A stretch of DNA of 6,681 nucleotides from Lachnospiraceae bacterium. Lineage in GTDB: Bacteria > Bacillota > Clostridia > Lachnospirales > Lachnospiraceae. Shown piece by piece: positions 1-5,733 of the stretch. How positions within the stretch are numbered: the first letter of the stretch is position 1; the number at the start of each line of letters is the position of its first letter. The translations under genes and the position numbers were made by a program. The DNA lies in contig CAAGRM010000203.1 in NCBI GenBank assembly GCA_900772675.1, positions 1 through 6,681 on the forward strand. Reading direction: 5' to 3'. The notes under the pieces are model-generated. The model was not told the origin of the DNA. It did not search any database and saw only the letters and a program-made list of their open reading frames with translations.

Positions 1-27
1 CGGAGCCAGATCCGTCCTTCCCCCCCA

Positions 28-64
28 CACACAAATAGAGCAGCCGACCCCTCATCGGCTGCTC
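28..64 (-). terminator. Rho-independent terminator ending the malEFG-like operon
   Basis: A perfect 10-bp inverted repeat (GAGCAGCCGA / TCGGCTGCTC, + strand 38-47 and 55-64) encloses a 7-nt loop and starts 6 nt after the malG stop codon. Read on the minus strand, the stem is followed by TATTTGTGTG, which is U-rich but not a clean U-run, so termination may be less than complete. Its position directly behind the last permease gene supports an end-of-operon role. Positions 1-27 beyond it show nothing recognisable apart from a run of seven C. Confidence 0.75.
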
Positions 65-70
65 CACAAA

Positions 71-949
71 TCATCCTTTGACGGCTCCTGAAAGCCCATC
101 TGTATAATATCTCTGCATTACAACAAACAAAATCGCAATCGGCACCGAAATGCAAACCGCTCCCGCCGCAAAGCAAGTATACCAGCTGTCGATATACTCC
201 TTCTCCAGCATCTTCCACAGACCCAGTGCAACCGTATAATACTTCGCATTCGCTCTGCAGATAACCTTTGCGAAAATAAAGTCCAGCCACGGTCCCAGAA
301 ATGCACTCAAAGTCGTGTACACAATAATCGGCTTACTCAGTGGAATTGTCACCTTCGTAAATACCTGGAATCTCGTTGCTCCATCCAGATAAGCCGCCTC
401 ATCCAGTGCCTTCGGAACTGTATCAAAAAATCCCTTTGCAAGCAGGAATCCCGCTCCGGAACCGCCCGAGTACACCAGAATCAATGCCACACGGATCATC
501 GATCCCTCCGAAAGGCCAACTGCCTTTAAAATATAGTAGACAGCAACCATCGACATAAATGCCGGGAACAGACCTAAGATCATCGCGATGTTCATGTAAG
601 TCTTACGGATTTTAAACCGCATTCTCGACATACAGTAAGAAACCGAAAGCACAAATATTGTAGAAATCAGACAACTGAACACCGCAATGATAAATGTGTT
701 CTTAAACATCTGCGGAAAGTCTAAAACCTGCGTATCCGTAAACAGACGCACATAATTATGAAGCGTATATCCCTTTGGGAAAAAGCTGGTAACATAAGAT
801 CCCTTCTGTGTGCTGAAGCTTAAGAGTGCAATCCACAGAACCGGAATCACCCACACAATCGCAAGCAGTGCCAGAACCACATGTACAATCACATCGGAAA
901 TCATTCCGCGCGCTTTCATGGAGTGTGTTTTTTTCTCTTTGTTATTCAT
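71..949 (-). CDS. malG: MalG-type ABC sugar importer permease
   Basis: Inner-membrane permease subunit of a carbohydrate ABC importer of the maltose/maltodextrin class, 292 residues, close to the usual MalG length of about 280-300. Hydrophobic segments lie near residues 17-43, 84-107, 117-142, 150-172, 207-225 and 257-278, which fits the six-helix MalG fold. The cytoplasmic EAA loop that docks onto the ATPase is clear: DEAAYLDGATRFQVFTKV at 183-200, followed by TIPL. The C-terminus GLSGAVKG resembles the GLTAGGVKG-like tail of enterobacterial MalG. The start is set by an AGGAGGG site at 959-965 with a 9-nt spacer. The ATG shares one base with the malF stop (TAATG), so the two permeases are probably made in step. 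The maltose-type assignment is by family resemblance; the exact oligosaccharide is not shown. Confidence 0.93.
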   Translation of the reverse strand: MNNKEKKTHSMKARGMISDVIVHVVLALLAIVWVIPVLWIALLSFSTQKGSYVTSFFPKGYTLHNYVRLFTDTQVLDFPQMFKNTFIIAVFSCLISTIFVLSVSYCMSRMRFKIRKTYMNIAMILGLFPAFMSMVAVYYILKAVGLSEGSMIRVALILVYSGGSGAGFLLAKGFFDTVPKALDEAAYLDGATRFQVFTKVTIPLSKPIIVYTTLSAFLGPWLDFIFAKVICRANAKYYTVALGLWKMLEKEYIDSWYTCFAAGAVCISVPIAILFVVMQRYYTDGLSGAVKG

Positions 950-2322
950 TATTGGAATCCCTCCTCGTTCTTGTAAGAACCAGTATTCCGGTACGTGATC
1001 AGTGAAACCACAGCCAGAATGACAAAGGTAAGAATACCGACAACCGCACCAACGTTAAAGTACTGTAAGTCAACCGTCAGCTTGTACAGCCAGGTAACCA
1101 GAAGGTCCGTCTTTCCGGCTGTTGCTCCGACCGGAACCGGTGCACCTGCAGTCAGCAGATAAATAACGTTGAAGTTGTTGATATTACCCGTAAACGTCGT
1201 AATCAGATACGGAGTCGTGACAAACAGCATGTACGGCAGCGTAATTTTAAAGAAAATCGTCACAGGGCCTGCGCCGTCCACACGGGCTGCCTCGTAAAGC
1301 TCACCCGGAATGTTCTGTAAGATACCGGTAACCTGCATCATGGTGAACGGAATACCAACCCAGAGATTGATGATAACAACCGTCGCTCTCGCCCAGGTCG
1401 CATTTGTCAGGAACGGAAGCGGACTGCTGATCAGCCCGGCCTGAATCAAAAGATTGTTGACCAGGCCGTTGTCCTTTAACATCGTACGCATCAGAAGAAG
1501 AGAAACGAACTGCGGAATTGCAGCGGAGAGCATAAAGCAGAATCTCCAGAATCCCTTGATGCGGGTCGTTTTACGGTTGATGACAATCGCAAGAATCATA
1601 CCAAAAATATAGTTCAGGAAAGTAGCGAGTACAGCCCAGATCAGTGTCCATCCAAGAACAGACCAGAATGTCTTGCCGATCGAGTTGCCCATACCAAGAA
1701 CCGTACTGAAATTTTTCAGTCCAACCCAATGGAAAATCGTCAGATGATCGCCGACTTTACTGTAGCTGGTGAAAGCCATACAGATCATAAAGACCAGTGG
1801 AAGGATTGTGAAAATCACAATACCGAGAATCGGAAGTGTCAGCAGGGTCCAGTGCAGTCTCTTGTCAACGAGTGCTTCCAGATCCTCTTTGATGGTATTA
1901 ATATGTTTCCCTTCCTTTGCACGGCACTCTACCTCGTAAGCGCTCTTCATATTGACACGCCAGATCATAAAGAAGAGAACCGTAATAAAAATCGTTGCCA
2001 CTCCGTAGAGCAGGAACAGAATTGTCATATCGCCGCCGGTATATTCATAAATACCCTTGGCCTCGTTCCACACCTCTTCCTGCGCACGGCCGCCCAGGGT
2101 GATGAGATGATAGAGATTGTTGATACCGCCCTCGATCATAAACAGAATATACGCAATTTCTACTGCCAGAAACAAAATACCCTTTACGATCTGTTTGTGA
2201 GCCAGATTTCCCAGTCCCATGACAAGCATGGAAAGCTTCGTGACCGCATCGCCCTTTGTGATGGCTTTTGTCACCGGATAGGGAGTCTCAAACTCTTTGG
2301 CGCGTTTTTTCAATGATGCCAT
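949..2322 (-). CDS. malF: MalF-type ABC sugar importer permease with N-terminal membrane extension
   Basis: Partner permease to the MalG-type protein, 457 residues. The EAA loop is at 344-363 (EAARVDGAGPVTIFFKITLP). A MalF signature NNFNVIYLLTAGAP at about 382-395 and GKTDLLVTWLYKLT at 403-416 closely recall the end of E. coli MalF, supporting a maltose/maltodextrin-class transporter. Membrane segments appear near 44-64, 100-121, 157-183, 220-249, 260-280, 310-330, 364-380 and 425-445. The first two are an extension before the core, with a loop of about 35 residues between them. The large periplasmic P2 domain of E. coli MalF is missing: only about 36 residues separate the segments ending near 183 and starting near 220. 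The start ATG has AAAGGA at 2329-2334 with a 6-nt spacer. A stem-loop precedes the gene, and the stop overlaps malG. Confidence 0.93.
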   Translation of the reverse strand: MASLKKRAKEFETPYPVTKAITKGDAVTKLSMLVMGLGNLAHKQIVKGILFLAVEIAYILFMIEGGINNLYHLITLGGRAQEEVWNEAKGIYEYTGGDMTILFLLYGVATIFITVLFFMIWRVNMKSAYEVECRAKEGKHINTIKEDLEALVDKRLHWTLLTLPILGIVIFTILPLVFMICMAFTSYSKVGDHLTIFHWVGLKNFSTVLGMGNSIGKTFWSVLGWTLIWAVLATFLNYIFGMILAIVINRKTTRIKGFWRFCFMLSAAIPQFVSLLLMRTMLKDNGLVNNLLIQAGLISSPLPFLTNATWARATVVIINLWVGIPFTMMQVTGILQNIPGELYEAARVDGAGPVTIFFKITLPYMLFVTTPYLITTFTGNINNFNVIYLLTAGAPVPVGATAGKTDLLVTWLYKLTVDLQYFNVGAVVGILTFVILAVVSLITYRNTGSYKNEEGFQ

Positions 2323-2342
2323 AATCTATCCTTTCCGAAAGA

Positions 2343-2377
2343 CAGGCATTGTCAATGATGATGTCTGACAATGCCTG
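2343..2377 (-). promoter_or_regulatory. Intercistronic stem-loop between malE-like and malF genes
   Basis: A perfect 12-bp inverted repeat (CAGGCATTGTCA / TGACAATGCCTG) with an 11-nt loop sits in the 101-nt gap between the binding-protein gene and malF. The downstream arm ends about 8 nt before the malF ribosome binding site. On the minus strand only a short TCTTTC follows, so this is a poor full terminator. A partial attenuator or an mRNA 3'-end stabiliser is more likely. That would let the binding protein be made in excess over the permeases, as is known for other maltose-type operons that use intergenic hairpins. The hairpin is seen directly; its effect is inferred. Confidence 0.7.
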
Positions 2378-2423
2378 CGGTTTCAATCCTGTTGATTTTC
2401 GAACGCTTCAGAGCCGGTTTTAC

Positions 2424-3737
2424 TTACTCGACTGCAGAAGTATTCATGCTTGTGTTCAGTTTCTCTGTCATTTCTGCAGCGTTATCATGGGTAACTTCAC
2501 CGTTGACCAGAGATTTACCAAAATTCTCTGCCGGAGTCCAGTAGTTGCTCATATTCTTAACGAATGGCTGGATGATAGAAGTATTGTTGAAGGTATCGTT
2601 CTGAGCAGTTACCAGTGCATCGTCTGTGATCTGGGAAAGCAGCTCTTCGTTACACGGAACTACGTTTCTCATTTCATAGTGTGCTTTCTGAGCATCTGCG
2701 CTTCCGAGATATCTTGCAAGAGCAACTGCAACCTGCGGATATTCACAGTTCGGATTCACACCGATTGCTTTAGAGCCGGAGAAGGATTTCATCTGTTTCT
2801 CCTCGCCGTTGATGGTGATGGTCGGAAGCTGTACAACACCGTAATTATCGCCGAGTGCCTCTTTAACTGCGGATGCATCCCAGGAACCGGAGAACATTGC
2901 TTTTACAGAACCGTCACGCAGACCGGAAAGACCGGATCCGTCTGCATCAGATACGAAGTTCGGATTGTTTACCAGGTCAACCAGGTAATCGGTTACTGCT
3001 TTTGCTTTATCGCCTTCGAAGTCAACGCCTGCTGCCTCGTCTGTTCCGTCCTCACCGAACAGAGTACAGCCGTTTGCTACGTAGAAGGAAGCAATGTACC
3101 AGGAGTTTGTAATCGGGAAGGAAATCTTGTCTTTTGCGATCATGGTATCCAGGTTTTTCACTTCATCCTCGGTGAATGCGGATTTATCATAATACATAAA
3201 CCAGGTATTTGTGGTGAACGGTACGCCGTAGATGTCGCCGTCAACGGATACAGAATCCACGATTGCCTGAGAGTTGTTCTTTTTTACATCCTCTGCTGTC
3301 TGTCCGCCGAGTTTAGAAATTCCGTTTGCAGCGATCAGGGATGTCAGGTTGTCGTTTGCAAACATGTAAACATCTGCTGCACCTTCCACGTCCTGTGTTA
3401 CGGTATCTTTTGCATCGCTCTCTGCGCATACGCCGTAATCGAAGGTGATGTGCCAGGATGGATGCTCCTCTGCAAACTGATTGCACATGGTCTGCAGCCA
3501 CTCACCGCTGTCGCTTGCCTGATCCTCTGACGGAGACCATACGGTAAGAGTTGTGGTAATTTCCTCTTCCTCTGCTGCGCCGGAAGCAGATGTGCTTGTG
3601 CTTCCTGCCTCAGATGTGCTCTTGGAATCGTTTCCGGAAGCGGCATTCGAAGAACCGCTGTCGCTGTTTCCGCATCCTGCCAGCATGCCGGCTGCAAGTG
3701 CTGCGGTCATCATAATAGATACTACTTTCTTTTTCAT
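2424..3737 (-). CDS. malE: Maltose/maltodextrin-type solute-binding lipoprotein of ABC importer
   Basis: Extracellular substrate receptor that delivers sugar to the MalF/MalG permeases, 437 residues. The N-terminus MKKKVVSIMMTAALAAGMLAGC is a lipoprotein signal peptide with lipobox LAGC and lipidated Cys22. Residues 23-59 form a Ser/Gly/Ala/Thr/Glu-rich tether. The binding fold (SBP type 1) runs from about LTVWSPS (64-70). Marks of the maltose-binding group are ADVYMFANDNLTSLI (121-135), MFSGSWDASAVKEALGDNYG (281-300), QLPTITINGEEKQMKSFSGSKAIGVNP (303-329), ARYLGSADAQ (341-350) and a C-terminal YWTPAENFGKSLVNG (399-413). The start is placed at 3737 because a perfect AAGGAGG lies 9 nt upstream and the signal peptide begins there; the frame stays open to 3863 but that part is leader. 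This is the first gene of the importer operon with its own promoter. The malE symbol rests on family and context; ligand specificity is unproven. Confidence 0.92.
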   Translation of the reverse strand: MKKKVVSIMMTAALAAGMLAGCGNSDSGSSNAASGNDSKSTSEAGSTSTSASGAAEEEEITTTLTVWSPSEDQASDSGEWLQTMCNQFAEEHPSWHITFDYGVCAESDAKDTVTQDVEGAADVYMFANDNLTSLIAANGISKLGGQTAEDVKKNNSQAIVDSVSVDGDIYGVPFTTNTWFMYYDKSAFTEDEVKNLDTMIAKDKISFPITNSWYIASFYVANGCTLFGEDGTDEAAGVDFEGDKAKAVTDYLVDLVNNPNFVSDADGSGLSGLRDGSVKAMFSGSWDASAVKEALGDNYGVVQLPTITINGEEKQMKSFSGSKAIGVNPNCEYPQVAVALARYLGSADAQKAHYEMRNVVPCNEELLSQITDDALVTAQNDTFNNTSIIQPFVKNMSNYWTPAENFGKSLVNGEVTHDNAAEMTEKLNTSMNTSAVE

Positions 3738-3746
3738 ATTGAAAAT

Positions 3747-3753
3747 CCTCCTT
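3747..3753 (-). promoter_or_regulatory. Ribosome binding site of the malE-like gene
   Basis: On the minus strand this reads AAGGAGG, a full match to the anti-Shine-Dalgarno core, 9 nt before the ATG at 3737. It decides the start codon against the longer open frame beginning at 3863, which lacks such a site and would place 42 basic, non-signal residues in front of the lipoprotein signal. Confidence 0.9.
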
Positions 3754-3828
3754 GTATGATTTTTCTTTCTGGAACGTCTGCTGTCATATCGCATTTGCTG
3801 CTTGGTATCTCTCGTTCTTGTTGATTTT

Positions 3829-3857
3829 ATTATAGCAGTCGGCGGATTTTCCTGAAA
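3829..3857 (-). promoter_or_regulatory. Extended -10 promoter of the malEFG-like operon
   Basis: The minus strand carries TGCTATAAT: a consensus -10 hexamer TATAAT (3829-3834) with the extended TGn element (3835-3837). No good -35 box stands at 16-18 nt spacing (TTTCAG at 3852-3857 is the 17-nt option). TTGATA lies further up at 23 nt, too far for ordinary sigma-A use. A perfect -10 with a weak -35 is typical of activator-dependent promoters. The expected start of transcription is near 3822, giving an untranslated leader of about 85 nt. The promoter lies between the upstream terminator and the malE-like gene, so the importer is a separate transcription unit. Confidence 0.65.
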
Positions 3858-3865
3858 TATCAAGA

Positions 3866-3904
3866 ATCTATGATCTATGTTGGATTTCTACGTTACATTT
3901 CTAC
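3866..3904 (-). repeat. Tandem direct repeats upstream of the promoter (candidate activator site)
   Basis: On the minus strand two 13-mers stand end to end: GTAGAAATGTAAC (3892-3904) and GTAGAAATCCAAC (3879-3891), identical at 11 of 13 positions. They are followed by two ATAGAT copies 7 nt apart (3873-3878 and 3866-3871), which share the TAGA core. The array covers roughly -44 to -82 relative to the predicted transcription start. Direct repeats in that place suit an AraC-type activator, such as the response regulators that usually partner YesM-type kinases. The repeats are seen directly; the binding role is inferred. Confidence 0.5.
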
Positions 3905-3905
3905 A

Positions 3906-3940
3906 CGGGGAAAATTCTCTGCTTTGCAGAATTTTTTCCG
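3906..3940. repeat. Second inverted repeat next to the terminator
   Basis: Arms CGGGGAAAATTCT (3906-3918) and AGAATTTTTTCCG (3928-3940) pair around a small GC-TTT-GC tip with a 2-nt bulge. In a plus-strand RNA two positions become G-U wobbles; in the minus-strand RNA the same two are A-C mismatches, so the hairpin is better in the plus-strand direction. No U-run follows on the minus strand, so it is not a standard terminator for the genes here. It may be a backup hairpin behind the lipoprotein terminator, or part of the regulatory region. Confidence 0.4.
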
Positions 3941-3941
3941 C

Positions 3942-3997
3942 AACAGAAAAAGAGACAGCGCACCATTTTCCCGGTGCGTCCTGCCTCTTCTTCTGTT
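3942..3997 (-). terminator. Long Rho-independent terminator after the kinase-lipoprotein operon
   Basis: Read on the minus strand, a 6-bp GC-rich inner stem (CGCACC / GGTGCG) with an 8-nt loop sits on a 17-bp outer stem (3942-3958 with 3981-3997). The outer stem is complete except for two G-U wobbles, and a 2-nt bulge separates it from the inner stem. The descending arm contains TCTCTTTTTCTGTT, which serves as the U-rich tail. The hairpin begins 2 nt after the TAA of the lipoprotein gene. It separates the sensor genes from the importer promoter. The plus-strand direction also has T-rich sequence behind it, but no plus-strand gene leads into it. Confidence 0.8.
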
Positions 3998-3999
3998 TT

Positions 4000-5733
4000 T
4001 TATTCTGCTTTTTTTTCTGTCTTCTGTTCTTCCTGTGAATTCAGGCTTTTCCTTTCCTGAATCATCTCCTGAATGATCTCATTTCCGCCTTCCTCCTGCC
4101 ACTCTTTTACAAAGTCGTCAAAAGCAGAAAGCTCAGACTCACCCCGGATAATTTTTAAAAAGGTCTCCGATTCCAGTTCTTTTAAGGTGTAACGATATGC
4201 TTCTGTGATCTTCGTCCGGGTCGGATAAATCGTATTCACTCTTTGAATCTTTTCGTCGCTCAAAAGCGAGCAGGCTGTGATACGGGATAAATACGCGCTC
4301 CACTCCTCCGCACTCGCTGTTTTCGGGTTCTCCAGATAGGCGCGGCATACCTTTTCGAACGATCTTTCCAGAATCTCCAGCTCATCCTCCGATTTTTCCC
4401 CGTTCAGTGCCGCCTGCAGATTTTCGTAACAGATCGTCAGTGCCTGATTATAGTCGAGATTGATTGCTAAGGGGCGTGCCGTCGGATCGATATTTCCCGT
4501 ATAATATTGCTGAAATTCTCCCCTTGGATCATCATAGGAATAGCGCATATAATCAAACATCACCGACAGAATCTTCGGCACAATCTCCGGATATTCATAC
4601 CCTTTTCGCACTACCACATAATTTCCGGTCAGCTTTTCGTTGCAGTATCGCACACTTCCATCCTTCCCGGTCCGAATCAGAAACGGCTGCCAGTCGGCCT
4701 CCGGATCCGTCTCATGACAGCGCCAGAGCGGGTTGTTCGGTGCCCACCACGGTGCGAAGAAAATGCCGCAGCGTCCCTGGGCAATGAGATCGGCAATGTC
4801 ATCCTGTGTGCGGATCAAAAAGTCCCGGTCAAGGACGCCCTCCTGGTACCAGTCGGCCAGCATGCCAAGTGCGTCTTTTACCTTGGGCTGAACGGAACCA
4901 TAAACCGGCATTCCTTCCGCATCCGTCAGCCATCTTCCCGGATATGCACCAAATGAGGCAAAAATAAGATTCATGCCGTATTCTGAAGAAATGCCCGTGC
5001 CGCCGTACAAAGTTGTGCTGACTGCAAGACCGATGTTGCCCTTCTCCTGGTTTGCCGGATTCTCCTCTGCAAACGTCAATGCAATATGTTTCACATCATT
5101 GATCGTCTCCGGGACGGAAAGTCCCAGTTTTTCCATCCAGTCCTTCCGTACCCAGAGAAGATTCGGACCGTCTGAAATGTTGGTTTCCGGGAATGCCATC
5201 AGCTTTCCGTCAAAGGTACAGCTCTGCAGAATCTCCTCACCGTAGCTTGCATAAATATCCTTGATACGGTCGCTGGCACAGTTTGCATAAGCCTCTGTAA
5301 GATCGGCAAGCTGATCGTTTTTCTGCATGGCATTCATCGTTTTCTGATCCACAACCATGATATCGGCAATGTTTCCTGTTGCAATCATGGTAGAAATGCC
5401 AACGTTATAGGTATCACCGTAGTTTTCATAGACATCCTCGTTCTGTACATTAATGATTTCGCGGATCAGACGTGTATAGGCATTGTCCTCATAGGTTTCT
5501 CCCTCCGGGAGATTGGAATTATTCACACCCGTCATTTTTGCCAGCGTGTACGTGATGGTTTCCGGGTAACGTCCGTACGGCGTTGTTTTCGCTTCCGTAA
5601 GAGCCGCAGCCTCATTTCCGGCAGCATCGGAAACAGAATCATTCCCTGCTGCGCCACTTTCTCCGCAGCCACCCAGAATCGTTCCCGCTGCCAGCAATAC
5701 AGCGAGGCCTGCCGCAATTTTTTTTTGCATCAT
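4000..5733 (-). CDS. LplA/YtcQ-like extracellular solute-binding lipoprotein, kinase-coupled
   Basis: Large surface-anchored binding protein, 577 residues, in the usual 500-580 range of the LplA/YtcQ-like group of family 1 solute-binding proteins, which bind oligosaccharides. The signal peptide ends in lipobox LGGC with Cys23. A Gly/Ala/Ser/Glu-rich tether follows to about residue 45. Group hallmarks are NLLWVRKDWMEKLGLSVPET (191-210), ADWYQEGVLDRDF (293-305), GRCGIFFAPWW (320-330), and near the end IIRGESELSAFDDFVKEWQE (528-547). The last 17 residues are highly charged. The start overlaps the kinase stop as ATGA, with a second ATG immediately after; GAAAGGGAGG lies 7 nt upstream inside the kinase gene. 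No permease follows; a terminator does. This suggests a sensory partner for the kinase, although a receptor lending ligand to a distant transporter is also possible. The ligand is unknown. Codons 3-6 hold a run of nine A. Confidence 0.88.
   Translation of the reverse strand: MMQKKIAAGLAVLLAAGTILGGCGESGAAGNDSVSDAAGNEAAALTEAKTTPYGRYPETITYTLAKMTGVNNSNLPEGETYEDNAYTRLIREIINVQNEDVYENYGDTYNVGISTMIATGNIADIMVVDQKTMNAMQKNDQLADLTEAYANCASDRIKDIYASYGEEILQSCTFDGKLMAFPETNISDGPNLLWVRKDWMEKLGLSVPETINDVKHIALTFAEENPANQEKGNIGLAVSTTLYGGTGISSEYGMNLIFASFGAYPGRWLTDAEGMPVYGSVQPKVKDALGMLADWYQEGVLDRDFLIRTQDDIADLIAQGRCGIFFAPWWAPNNPLWRCHETDPEADWQPFLIRTGKDGSVRYCNEKLTGNYVVVRKGYEYPEIVPKILSVMFDYMRYSYDDPRGEFQQYYTGNIDPTARPLAINLDYNQALTICYENLQAALNGEKSEDELEILERSFEKVCRAYLENPKTASAEEWSAYLSRITACSLLSDEKIQRVNTIYPTRTKITEAYRYTLKELESETFLKIIRGESELSAFDDFVKEWQEEGGNEIIQEMIQERKSLNSQEEQKTEKKAE

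Noticed and set aside
1729..2316. 195-codon open frame on the plus strand opposite malF
   Set aside because: It has a His/Gln/Cys-rich composition with no domain and is fully antisense to a well-supported permease.
2349..3530. 393-codon open frame on the plus strand opposite the malE-like gene
   Set aside because: It is Cys-rich with no recognisable family, has no ribosome binding site of note, and lies wholly antisense to a clear binding-protein gene; it is a shadow of that gene's codon use.
3738..3860. Catabolite-repression (cre) operator or riboswitch in the malE leader
   Set aside because: No convincing cre-like palindrome and no conserved riboswitch core could be recognised in the leader of about 85 nt.
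3738..3863. Longer N-terminus of the malE-like protein starting at 3863
   Set aside because: It would put 42 hydrophilic basic residues before the lipoprotein signal, it overlaps the predicted promoter, and the perfect ribosome binding site supports the ATG at 3737.
4464..4956. Overlapping plus-strand open frames opposite the lipoprotein gene
   Set aside because: They have low-complexity Arg/Ser/His/Pro composition, no motifs, and sit antisense to a gene with clear family hallmarks.
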